DNA from: Thiothrix litoralis
Lineage (GTDB): Bacteria; Pseudomonadota; Gammaproteobacteria; Thiotrichales; Thiotrichaceae
Direction: 5' to 3'
Length of the DNA: 64,000 nt
NCBI RefSeq assembly: GCF_017901135.1
Contig: NZ_CP072801.1
Location: 124,001 to 188,000, forward strand
A program made the translations under genes and the position numbers. Below are positions 18,721-26,516 of this stretch, one piece after another (within the stretch, counting starts at the first letter, position 1; each line of letters starts with the position of its first letter). A model generated the notes under the pieces. That model saw only the letters and a program-made list of their open reading frames with translations, was not told the origin of the DNA and did no database searches.

Positions 18721-19377
18721 TCAAGATAACAGGGTGAAAATTTCGGTTTCAGGTAGTCTGGATTTGGGTAGTGTGGCATTAAAGTCAGTAGTTTTACGAT
18801 ACCCAAAGGAAACAATCGCAACCGCTGTCAAACCTTGCTCACGCAGACCGAATTCCGCATTCAGCGCTTCAACATCAATACCTTCCATGGGGAGGGTATC
18901 AATACCCAATGCAGCAGCGCCCAATAGTGCCGTGCCGATATTTAGGTAAAGCTGCTTTTCATTCCAGTGCTGTGTATCTTGTAAATCGTTGCGATGAATG
19001 TTAACAAACATAGTACGTCCACCATTCATCATGTCTTTATGCGCTTGCTCCACATAACGCCCGTCGCGGTCTTCTACTGCCAACAGGTGATTCAGGTAGG
19101 CATCATCAAAATCTGTTTTCGCGCAGAATACAATGACATGAGAAGCATCTAACACCTTGGCGGTATTGAACACAAACATACCCTGCGTGCCTTTGCTAAT
19201 ACGTTGTTTGCCCTCATCCGTGTTCGCAACAATGAAGTGCCATGGTTGGCCGTTGACACTGGATGGGCTTAATCGTAACAAGTCTTTAATTTGCTGGAAG
19301 TCCGCTTCGGGGATTTTCTTATCCGTCCTAAATTCTTTGGTGGAATAACGAAAGTTGGCGGCATCGGTCAAGTTCAT
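18721..19377 (-). CDS. nfsB: Oxygen-insensitive NAD(P)H nitroreductase, NfsB-like
   Basis: 218 residues, matching NfsB/FRase I length. The N-terminal FRYSTKEFRTDKKI contacts FMN phosphate, LRLSPSSVNGQPWHFIVA is the FMN-binding signature and LGAAALGIDTLPMEGI with VSFGYRK completes the flavin pocket. It reduces nitroaromatics and quinones by two-electron steps in the cytoplasm. It is divergently arranged with an HxlR regulator gene across an intergenic region of about 100 bp that holds a palindrome, the classic set-up for electrophile-sensing control. Confidence 0.88.
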   Translation of the reverse strand: MNLTDAANFRYSTKEFRTDKKIPEADFQQIKDLLRLSPSSVNGQPWHFIVANTDEGKQRISKGTQGMFVFNTAKVLDASHVIVFCAKTDFDDAYLNHLLAVEDRDGRYVEQAHKDMMNGGRTMFVNIHRNDLQDTQHWNEKQLYLNIGTALLGAAALGIDTLPMEGIDVEALNAEFGLREQGLTAVAIVSFGYRKTTDFNATLPKSRLPETEIFTLLS

Positions 19378-19454
19378 AAAGGATTTTTCCTGATAGATTG
19401 GTAATGTTTTCTTCTGGTATCTATAATAACCTTATAATTTCATCTGACAAGTAC

Positions 19455-19468
19455 GCACATTTTTGTGC
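19455..19468. promoter_or_regulatory. Candidate HxlR operator between nfsB-like gene and regulator
   Basis: Perfect inverted repeat GCACA (19455-19459), TTTT, TGTGC (19464-19468), further framed by GTAC on both sides. It sits 12 bp before the ATG of the HxlR gene, downstream of a TATAAT at 19433-19438. Its place suits autorepression and control of the divergent nitroreductase operon. Confidence 0.45.
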
Positions 19469-19480
19469 TATAGGTACATA

Positions 19481-19834
19481 ATGGATACTGTAAAACGCCC
19501 ACGTTATGCGTCTTATGCTGGAGCAGGTTGTCCTGTAGAGGCTTCTCTGGAATTGTTTAGTGGTAAAGGCAAAGGCATGATCCTTTACCATTTGCTGGAA
19601 GGTACGTTGCGCTTTAACGAACTCAAGCGCCGCGTCGGTAACATGACGCAGCGTATGTTGACCAAGCAGCTTAGGGAATTGGAGTCATTTGATTTGATTC
19701 ACCGCGAGATCTATCCAGAAATTCCCCCGAAAGTGGAGTACAGCCTGACAGAAACCGGTCGCACGCTGGAGCCGATTCTCTTGGCTCTCAAGGACTGGGG
19801 TGAGCAACATGCTTTGCCGAAGTTGCTGAAATAG
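19481..19834 (+). CDS. HxlR-family transcriptional regulator
   Basis: 117 residues from ATG 19481; an in-frame TTG 18 bases upstream lies in the palindrome and is unlikely. The HxlR fold is clear: CPVEASLELFSGKGKGMILYHL with the conserved Cys near residue 16, recognition helix region MTQRMLTKQLRELESFDLI and the wing HREIYPEIPPKVEYSLTETG. The N-terminal Cys is the redox or electrophile sensor in characterised members (YodB, HypR). The divergent nitroreductase and quinol monooxygenase genes are the likely targets. Confidence 0.88.
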   Translation: MDTVKRPRYASYAGAGCPVEASLELFSGKGKGMILYHLLEGTLRFNELKRRVGNMTQRMLTKQLRELESFDLIHREIYPEIPPKVEYSLTETGRTLEPILLALKDWGEQHALPKLLK

Positions 19835-19858
19835 AGAGTGGGATTGTCTGGCAGTATT

Positions 19859-19886
19859 TCGACAGGGCGCAAGTTCAGCGTATGAT
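19859..19886 (+). promoter_or_regulatory. Probable sigma-70 promoter of the GNAT-nitrilase/rimK operon
   Basis: TCGACA (19859-19864) and TATGAT (19881-19886) are 16 bp apart, one mismatch from consensus in each box. The predicted transcript start, near 19893, is downstream of the first possible ATG at 19882, which argues for ATG 19918 as the true start of the next gene. Confidence 0.5.
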
Positions 19887-19917
19887 AGCTACTTTACTGG
19901 CAAAAAAAGAACCCTAT

Positions 19918-21492
19918 ATGAAATCAGCTAACACGCTTTCCAACCCGAAAACCCAGCTCAGCGTCCGCAATGCTACTGTCGCCGATATTCCACAAATTGC
20001 CGATCTTTCCAGCCGTGCCTACGAGGGAACAGGTATGCATGGCTACTCAGAGCCGGTGCTGATCGGTCAGCTCAACCACTTTCCCGAAGGCCAGTTTGTG
20101 GTGGTTGCCGGGGAAAAAGTCATCGGTTATTGCGCCACCCTGCGGGTCAGCGAACAAGTCGGGATGCGGCGGCATACTTGGGAGAGCATTACCGGCAACG
20201 GCTACGCTTCGACCCACGACCCCAAAGGCGAATGGCTGTACGGTATGGAAGTGTGTGTTGACCCCGCTTACCGGGGCTATCGCATCGGTCAGCGCCTCTA
20301 CAACGCCCGCAAGCAACTGGCGGAAAAACTGGAGCTGCGCGGCATCATGTTCGCCGGACGTTTGCCCACCCTCGCCAACCGCATCAAGCGTTTCGGCACG
20401 GTGGAAGCTTATGTGGAAGCGGTACAGAAAAAACAGCAACGTGACTTGGTGCTGTCATTCCAATTGCGCAATGGCTTTGAATTCCTCGGTGTGATGCCGC
20501 ATTACCTTGACGCTGACAAACAGTCTCTCGGTTATGGCATCCACATGGCGTGGCGTAACCCCAAAGTTTCGCAGGCGCAAGAAACGCACAAAAAGAAAAC
20601 CTACGGCAGCCGTCTTCCTGACAGCGTGCGGGTCGGTTCTGTGCAATACAAGCAGCGTAAGGTGGAATCCTTCGAGGAATTCATCGACATCGTGCGTTAT
20701 TTCGTTGACGTAGTGGCGGATTACAAAGGCGATTTCGTGGTGTTCCCCGAACTCTTCACCTTACAATTGCTGTCGATGGAATCGCAGGAGCTTACCCCGG
20801 TACAAGCTATCGAAGCGCTCACCAAATACACCCCGCAACTGAAAGAAGCCCTGCGTGACCTTTCACTGCGTTACAACATCAACATCATCGGCGGTTCGCA
20901 CCCGACGCGGATGCCGAACGGACGGGTGGAAAACATCTGCTACGTTTTCCTGCGCGATGGCACTATCCACGAACAGGCCAAGATTCACCCGACCCCCAAC
21001 GAAGCCTACTGGTGGAACATCGAAGGCGGCAGTGAACTCGACGTGATCCAGACCGACTGCGGCCCCATCGGCGTACTGATTTGCTACGACTCAGAATTCC
21101 CGGAACTGGCGCGTCACCTCACCGATCAGGGCGCACAAATCCTGTTCGTACCGTTCTGTACTGATGAACGCCAAAGCTACCTGCGGGTACGCTATTGCTG
21201 CCAGTCACGCGCGGTCGAAAATCAGATTTACGTGGTCATGTCCGGCAACTGCGGCAACTTGCCCAACGTTGCCAATATGGACATCCAATACGCGCAAAGC
21301 TGTATCCTCACCCCGTGCGACCTGCCGTTTGCACGTGACGGGATTGCGGCGGATACCACGCCTAATACTGAAATGGTCGCGATTGCTGACCTGCGCCCGG
21401 AAACCTTGCTCACTGCCCGTCACAGTGGCACGGTGCAAAACCTGCGCGACCGCCGTCATGACCTTTATCAGGTACGCTGGAAAGGTAAGTGA
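19918..21492 (+). CDS. GNAT acetyltransferase fused to a nitrilase-family amidohydrolase
   Basis: 524 residues from ATG 19918. Residues 15-205 are a GNAT domain (VRNATVADIPQIADLS, acetyl-CoA loop VDPAYRGYRIGQRLY). Residues 235-500 are a carbon-nitrogen hydrolase with its catalytic set: Glu in FVVFPELFT, Lys in QAKIHPTPNEA and Cys in GVLICYDSEFPELAR. The fusion is widespread but its substrate is unknown. It heads a four-gene operon whose other members join and trim amino acids or peptides, so acetylation plus deamidation or amide hydrolysis of a small peptide-like substrate is a reasonable inference. Confidence 0.85.
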   Translation: MKSANTLSNPKTQLSVRNATVADIPQIADLSSRAYEGTGMHGYSEPVLIGQLNHFPEGQFVVVAGEKVIGYCATLRVSEQVGMRRHTWESITGNGYASTHDPKGEWLYGMEVCVDPAYRGYRIGQRLYNARKQLAEKLELRGIMFAGRLPTLANRIKRFGTVEAYVEAVQKKQQRDLVLSFQLRNGFEFLGVMPHYLDADKQSLGYGIHMAWRNPKVSQAQETHKKKTYGSRLPDSVRVGSVQYKQRKVESFEEFIDIVRYFVDVVADYKGDFVVFPELFTLQLLSMESQELTPVQAIEALTKYTPQLKEALRDLSLRYNINIIGGSHPTRMPNGRVENICYVFLRDGTIHEQAKIHPTPNEAYWWNIEGGSELDVIQTDCGPIGVLICYDSEFPELARHLTDQGAQILFVPFCTDERQSYLRVRYCCQSRAVENQIYVVMSGNCGNLPNVANMDIQYAQSCILTPCDLPFARDGIAADTTPNTEMVAIADLRPETLLTARHSGTVQNLRDRRHDLYQVRWKGK

Positions 21493-21953
21493 GCCAAAGC
21501 TGTATGGAAAAAATCCTGTTAGGCTGGCGGGAATGGCTGGCGTTGCCCGATCTGGGCATCCCCGCTATCAAGGCAAAGGTGGATACCGGTGCGAAAACAT
21601 CGGCCTTACATGCCTTCGAGCTGGAGCGTTTTCAGCGCCAGCAAAAAGATTATGTCCGTTTCGCGCTTCACCCCCTTCAGCTACGCGACACGCCCGCGCT
21701 GGAGTGCTACGCTCCATTACTGGATCAACGCATGGTCAGTGATTCGGGCGGCCACCGTGAGCTACGTTATGTCATTGAAACCCGTCTGGTTATGAGGGGG
21801 CACGAATGGCCTATCGAACTTACCCTGACAAACCGTGACTCCATGCGCTTCCGCATGTTGCTGGGAAGAACCGCCATGGAAAATAAGGCACTGGTCGACC
21901 CCGCAGCCTCCTATTACATGGGAAAACTCAATTACCGAAAAATTTACGCATAA
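21489..21953 (+). CDS. RimB-type retropepsin-like protein (annotated ATP-dependent zinc protease family)
   Basis: About 154 residues if translation begins at GTG 21489, which overlaps the upstream stop; ATG 21504 is an alternative. The family core is present: [31 protein letters not shown] with the retropepsin-like Asp and the later VLGRT-like loop [16 protein letters not shown]. In Pseudomonas, the related RimB works with RimK on glutamate tails of ribosomal protein S6 (established for that family). Here it directly precedes rimK, consistent with that pairing. The historic name zinc protease is not supported by any metal motif in the sequence. Confidence 0.82.
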   Translation: MSQSCMEKILLGWREWLALPDLGIPAIKAKVDTGAKTSALHAFELERFQRQQKDYVRFALHPLQLRDTPALECYAPLLDQRMVSDSGGHRELRYVIETRLVMRGHEWPIELTLTNRDSMRFRMLLGRTAMENKALVDPAASYYMGKLNYRKIYA

Positions 21954-21981
21954 TAACCACGCACTCATGGAGGAACCCCGG

Positions 21982-22887
21982 ATGAAAATAGCCATCCTGT
22001 CACGCAATGCCAAACTGTATTCTACGCGCCGTTTAGTCGAAGCCGCCGAGCAACAAGGGCACGAAGTCAAAGTTGTTGATGTGCTGCGCTGCTATATGAA
22101 CATCGCCGCCAATAATCCGATGGTCTATTACAAGGGGGAAGCGCTGGAAGGTTTTGATGCCGTCATCCCGCGTATTGGTGCCTCCGTCACCTTTTACGGG
22201 GCGGCGGTACTGCGCCAGTTTGAAATGATGGGGGTCTACCCGGCGAACGAATCGGTTGCCATTACCCGCTCACGCGACAAGTTGCGTTCCATCCAGTTAT
22301 TGTCACGCAAAGGTATCGGCCTGCCCATAACCGGTTTCGCCAACAAGCCGGATGATGTCAAAAGTGTTATTAAACTGGTGGGTGGTGCGCCGCTGGTGGT
22401 CAAATTGTTGGAAGGCACGCAAGGCATCGGCGTGGTACTCGCAGAAACCGACAAGGCAGCCGAAAGCGTCATCGAAGGTTTCATGGGGTTAAAAGCCAAT
22501 ATTCTGGTACAGGAGTTCATCAAGGAAGCCGGTGGTGCCGACATTCGCTGCTTTGTTATCGGTGACAAGGTGGTCGCGGCGATGAAACGTCAGGGCGCAC
22601 CGGGCGAATTCCGTTCCAACTTGCACCGTGGCGGCAGTGCGTCGCTGGTCAGAATTACCCCGGAAGAACGCTCCACCGCCGTGCGTGCCGCCCATATCAT
22701 GGGCTTGAACGTGGCGGGTGTGGACATTCTGCGTTCCAATCACGGCCCTGTCGTGATGGAAGTCAATTCATCGCCGGGTCTGGAAGGTATTGAAGCCGCC
22801 ACAGAAAAAGATGTGGCGGGCATGATCATCAAATTCATTGCCGCCCATGCTTCTCATGGCAAAACCCGCACACGAGGCAAAGGTTAA
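21982..22887 (+). CDS. rimK: RimK-family ATP-grasp glutamate ligase
   Basis: 301 residues from ATG 21982, with GGAGGA seven bases upstream; a longer frame that begins inside the preceding gene is discarded. The N-terminal domain opens [17 protein letters not shown]; the ATP-grasp domain shows [17 protein letters not shown], the [22 protein letters not shown] strand and the metal-binding [21 protein letters not shown]. RimK adds glutamates to the C terminus of S6 or makes poly-glutamate. The length matches E. coli RimK. The stop overlaps the next start by one base. Confidence 0.92.
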   Translation: MKIAILSRNAKLYSTRRLVEAAEQQGHEVKVVDVLRCYMNIAANNPMVYYKGEALEGFDAVIPRIGASVTFYGAAVLRQFEMMGVYPANESVAITRSRDKLRSIQLLSRKGIGLPITGFANKPDDVKSVIKLVGGAPLVVKLLEGTQGIGVVLAETDKAAESVIEGFMGLKANILVQEFIKEAGGADIRCFVIGDKVVAAMKRQGAPGEFRSNLHRGGSASLVRITPEERSTAVRAAHIMGLNVAGVDILRSNHGPVVMEVNSSPGLEGIEAATEKDVAGMIIKFIAAHASHGKTRTRGKG

Positions 22888-23948
22888 TGTCGAAACGAGC
22901 CGCGAATCGAGAAGCCTTCACACTGGGGGAGCATATTATCCAACCCGGTGAAGAGCACTATATTGAGCTGCCCTTGCCGGGTCTTTACACCCATTCCCCG
23001 GTGTGTATGCCGGTACACGTGACTCATGGGCGTGCTGATGGTGCTAAATTGTTCATCAGTGCGGCCATTCACGGTGACGAGATCAATGGTGTCGAAATCA
23101 TCCGCAGAGTGATCACCAGTCCCGTGCTGAAACGAATGCGTGGTACGCTGATAGCGGTTCCGGTGGTCAATGTTTATGGTTTCATCAATAAATCCCGCTA
23201 CCTGCCTGATCGGCGTGACCTGAACCGCTCATTTCCCGGCTCAGAAAATGGCTCAATGGCGAGTAAGCTGGCGCATGTATTTCTGCAACAGATTGCCCGT
23301 CGTTGCCAATACGGTATTGACCTGCACACGGCAGCCATCGGACGCGACAACCTGCCACAAATACGCGGCAAGGTTTTCGACGACCCGGAACTGCTGGAGT
23401 TGGCAGCCGCATTTGATTCCCCCGTCATCCTCAATGCCGAGCTGCGCGAAGGCTCCCTGCGCCATGCGCTGACGCAGACTTCTAGCACAAAGGTATTGCT
23501 GTATGAAGCGGGTGAGGCACTGCGCTTTGACGAAATCGCCATTCGTGCCGGGGTGCGTGGCATCCTGAACATTATGCGCCATCTTGGCATGTTGTCCGGT
23601 CAGCGCCACCCCCGCAAACAATACATTGAAACGGCTGTTGCCCATTCCAGCCGCTGGGTGCGTGCTCCACAAAGTGGCATTTTGCGTTCCATCATACCCA
23701 TGGGCAGCAAAGTTGAAAAAGGCACCATTATGGGCTACGTGGCTGACCCGTTTGGAGAAACCGAAAAACCTGTGATTGCGCCCACGGCGGGCATGATCAT
23801 CGGCAAAACCACCTTGCCCTTGGTGCATGAAGGTGAGGCCATCTTCCATATCGCCCGCTTTGATACGCTGGATAGCGCTTCCCGCTCACTGGAAGACTTC
23901 CACAATGAACTTGAGCCATCCGAAGGGGATGATCATGTTATCTTCTGA
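22887..23948 (+). CDS. Succinylglutamate desuccinylase/aspartoacylase-family zinc hydrolase
   Basis: 353 residues. The zinc carboxypeptidase-like fold is shown by AAIHGDEINGVEIIRRV (His and Glu ligands), NRSFPGSENGSMA and the third ligand in YGIDLHTAAIGR; a barrel domain follows (WVRAPQSGILRSIIPMGSKV). Relatives remove acyl groups from aspartate or glutamate. Encoded directly behind RimK with a one-base overlap, it may recycle or trim glutamyl products. The linked set of acetyltransferase-nitrilase, RimB-like, RimK and this enzyme looks like one pathway, whose substrate is not known. Confidence 0.87.
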   Translation: MSKRAANREAFTLGEHIIQPGEEHYIELPLPGLYTHSPVCMPVHVTHGRADGAKLFISAAIHGDEINGVEIIRRVITSPVLKRMRGTLIAVPVVNVYGFINKSRYLPDRRDLNRSFPGSENGSMASKLAHVFLQQIARRCQYGIDLHTAAIGRDNLPQIRGKVFDDPELLELAAAFDSPVILNAELREGSLRHALTQTSSTKVLLYEAGEALRFDEIAIRAGVRGILNIMRHLGMLSGQRHPRKQYIETAVAHSSRWVRAPQSGILRSIIPMGSKVEKGTIMGYVADPFGETEKPVIAPTAGMIIGKTTLPLVHEGEAIFHIARFDTLDSASRSLEDFHNELEPSEGDDHVIF

Positions 23949-23960
23949 GGCTTAAGCGCT

Positions 23961-24866
23961 TTACCCCAGTTGCCACTGCGTTTTGAATGTCCGGTAAAAC
24001 TCAGGATCTGTGGTGGTTGCGCCGCGTAAACCCACCACGGCACTGGCAAATTGTTGAGCACGCTGCAAGGTTTGCGTCATTGCCCAACCTTTGATTTGCC
24101 CCACCAACAGCACACTGCTGAAAGCATCGCCCGCGCCGACCGTATCCACCACATGGGTAGCGCGTTCCGGCTTGATCTGCAAACGTTCCCCAGCGACTGA
24201 AATCGCCAGCGCTCCGGCAGCGCCTTGCGTCACTACCAGCCATTCCAACGGCAAAGTGTCGAACAGGTGCTGGATGCGGCTGTCCGTATCACTGGCTTGC
24301 GGCACCATTTCCGCCAGTTCATCCGCATTGATTTTGAGGAAATGTGCCCCGTTCAGCAAGGTTGCGAGATTGGCGGCATCCCACCACGGCGCTCGCAAAT
24401 TAATGTCGATAAAGCGTTGCTGTGGTGCTTGCATCAACACTTGCCAAGCATGGCGGGAAACGGGTTGGCGCACGGCAAGGCTGCCGTGATACAGCAAGGT
24501 GTTGGCGGGCAAGTCAGGCAATGCTGCTGGCTGGATAAAATCCCACGCACTGTCTGGCACGATCAAATAATGCGGTTCACCGTCGTGGATGCTGACATCC
24601 ACCACCCCGGTTGGATGGTCTGGGTCGGTTTGCAGGCCGGACAAGTCCATGCCGCAGTCTTGCATGGCAGTACGAATTTGTGTACCCAACGGGTCATTGC
24701 CAACGCTGGAAATGAATAACGGTTCCAGCCCGAATGCTTGTAAGTTCCAAGCTACATTGAAGGGTGCGCCACCCAGCACTGCTGTGCCATCCGGGAAACG
24801 GTCAAACAGGACTTCGCCAAAAATGACCGGGCGTAAAGGGTGTGTGGTAGTCGTATTCGTTGTCAT
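23961..24866 (-). CDS. PfkB-family carbohydrate kinase, probable fructokinase
   Basis: 301 residues with the ribokinase fold: VIFGEVLFDRFPDGTAVLGGAPFNVAWNL at the N terminus (sugar-binding GG), and the C-terminal signature VDTVGAGDAFSSVLL with the catalytic Asp and anion hole. The length and first motif resemble fructokinases. It is the last gene of a run that encodes sucrose-phosphate synthase and sucrose-phosphatase, and a fructokinase is a frequent partner in bacterial sucrose operons. Two bases separate it from the protease gene upstream. Confidence 0.85.
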   Translation of the reverse strand: MTTNTTTTHPLRPVIFGEVLFDRFPDGTAVLGGAPFNVAWNLQAFGLEPLFISSVGNDPLGTQIRTAMQDCGMDLSGLQTDPDHPTGVVDVSIHDGEPHYLIVPDSAWDFIQPAALPDLPANTLLYHGSLAVRQPVSRHAWQVLMQAPQQRFIDINLRAPWWDAANLATLLNGAHFLKINADELAEMVPQASDTDSRIQHLFDTLPLEWLVVTQGAAGALAISVAGERLQIKPERATHVVDTVGAGDAFSSVLLVGQIKGWAMTQTLQRAQQFASAVVGLRGATTTDPEFYRTFKTQWQLG

Positions 24867-24868
24867 GG

Positions 24869-25567
24869 TTAACCAGTATCTCCTGCTAGTAAACGTGGAA
24901 GGACAGATTTCACCGTATCCATCGGTACGGCAAAACCAATGCCCTCGGAACCACCCGACAAACTATAAATGGCGACATTGACGCCGATAACGCGCCCGCT
25001 GCTGTCGATCAGGGGAGCGCCAGAACTGCCAGGGTTGATCGCTGCATCGGTCTGGATCAGATTGCTGATACCCCCCGTTTGCGGGTCGCCAAAGTTACGC
25101 CCCACCGCAGAAATAATGCCAGTAGTGAAGCTGCGCCCAAGGTCAAAAGCATTGCCAATACTGAAAACGGTTTGTCCTACTTTCAGGTTGGCGCTGCTGC
25201 CAGTTACGGCTGGGGGCGGTAGATTTTCCAGCGAACGCAGTTTAAGCACGGCAATGTCATATTCCTTGTTAAAGCCAATGACATCTGCCTCCAGCGTGCG
25301 CTTATCCGCAAGGCTCACGGTCAGGGTCTTGTAACCCGCGATCAAATGCTGGGTGGTGATGATATGGCCTTGCTTGTCCCATAAAAAGCCGGTTCCTGAG
25401 GCAACCGTGCCGAAATCATCTTCCGGCTGGTCATCGGCCTGGATGCACACCACCGCAGGATTGCTGCGCTCGAAGATGGCAACGGTGCTGCGCTCCTCCA
25501 TCTGCAAGGTGCTGCACCCTGTTAAAGACAGGCAGAGCAAAGCTATCGCAAGTAAGTGATTCTTCAT
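24869..25567 (-). CDS. Trypsin-like serine protease lipoprotein (S1C, no PDZ domain)
   Basis: 232 residues. The signal sequence ends in a lipobox, LSLTGC with Cys 18, so the mature protein is probably lipid-anchored. The protease triad is visible: His in GHIITTQHLIAG, Asp in EYDIAVLKL and Ser in AAINPGSSGAPLID (usual form GNSGGP). DegP/DegS-like loops (GNAFDLGRSFTTGIISAVGR) are present but the protein stops after the protease domain, with no PDZ. Presence of an envelope protease inside a sucrose operon is odd; it may protect the envelope in osmotic stress, when sucrose is made. Confidence 0.85.
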   Translation of the reverse strand: MKNHLLAIALLCLSLTGCSTLQMEERSTVAIFERSNPAVVCIQADDQPEDDFGTVASGTGFLWDKQGHIITTQHLIAGYKTLTVSLADKRTLEADVIGFNKEYDIAVLKLRSLENLPPPAVTGSSANLKVGQTVFSIGNAFDLGRSFTTGIISAVGRNFGDPQTGGISNLIQTDAAINPGSSGAPLIDSSGRVIGVNVAIYSLSGGSEGIGFAVPMDTVKSVLPRLLAGDTG

Positions 25568-25631
25568 CGTTATGTCGGCCTGTTTTTTTGCAAGTTGGGG
25601 TTTGTTCTAGTATGCCCGCCAGTATAAGCAA

Positions 25632-26516
25632 CTACAGCCTGTTTTCCAACGCTGTCAGCCGGGCTGTTATCGACGGATGATAATGGGCAATACCTTCCAG
25701 AATACCCGCTGCGTAATGGCCATTCATGCCCAGAAAGCCGCCCTGTGCCAGATACAGCGCCGCTGCCGTACCTGCTTTGTTGGCAAGCTGTACAGCCTCC
25801 GCTTTTAGCTCAGGGCTGGCGTTATTGACCAGAATGGCGGGAATCGGGCTGATTAGCACGGGCAAATCATTGCCGCTATCGCCTGAAAACACCGTGTTTT
25901 CCCGCGCAAATCCCTGCTTTTCCATGAGGAATTCAATCGCATGGCGCTTGCTGGCACGTGCGGGCAGGATGTCGAGCAAACCCATATTGGCGGGTTCGTC
26001 AATGCTCCAGATCAAGCTGGCGTGGATGCCGTTGGCGGACAGGCGCATTTGCACTTCGTCCAGCACGCGCTGATGCTTGATGGCAAGGTCAAGGTAATAG
26101 CTCAGCTTGTGGGTATTTTGCTTGGCGGCTTCTTGCAAGCGCAGAGCAGGGAAATCTTGCAACAATGCTGCCAGCGCTTCCCGGTTACGTCCCGCCCAAT
26201 CGGGGGCGATGTGGCTTTCCCACGCTTCCCACTGCTGCCAGTCCAGCCCGTTGCAGGCGTAAATGCTGGAACCAACATCCCCCAAGACGAAATCGGGCAG
26301 GGGCAGGTCGTAAGTGTGGATGGCTTCCCGCACCAGCCCTTGATCTCGCCCACTCACATACGCGAGGGTAATGTCGGGCAGGGCGGCGAGTGCATGAAAC
26401 ATTTCCCGTGCTTTGGGGGATTCCGGCTCTGCCCCGTTGGGGATCAGGGTGCGGTCAAGGTCGGTGCAAACCAGCAACCGTGCGTTCGTGTCGTTGCTCA
26501 AGCCGTTACCTCGCAA
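25632..26516 (-). CDS. Sucrose-phosphate phosphatase-like HAD hydrolase
   Basis: 294 residues of the HAD-IIB (Cof-like) type: nucleophile and acid in CTDLDRTLIPNG, motif II AYVSGRD, Lys in ILPARASKRHAIEFL and metal motif FSGDSGNDLPVL, all intact. This set fits sucrose-6F-phosphatases and related mannosyl-3-phosphoglycerate phosphatases. The 5' end overlaps the sucrose-phosphate synthase gene by 19 bases, so the substrate is most likely sucrose 6-phosphate. Sucrose in such bacteria serves as osmolyte or carbon reserve. A TTG within the overlap is an alternative start. Confidence 0.85.
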   Translation of the reverse strand: MRGNGLSNDTNARLLVCTDLDRTLIPNGAEPESPKAREMFHALAALPDITLAYVSGRDQGLVREAIHTYDLPLPDFVLGDVGSSIYACNGLDWQQWEAWESHIAPDWAGRNREALAALLQDFPALRLQEAAKQNTHKLSYYLDLAIKHQRVLDEVQMRLSANGIHASLIWSIDEPANMGLLDILPARASKRHAIEFLMEKQGFARENTVFSGDSGNDLPVLISPIPAILVNNASPELKAEAVQLANKAGTAAALYLAQGGFLGMNGHYAAGILEGIAHYHPSITARLTALENRL

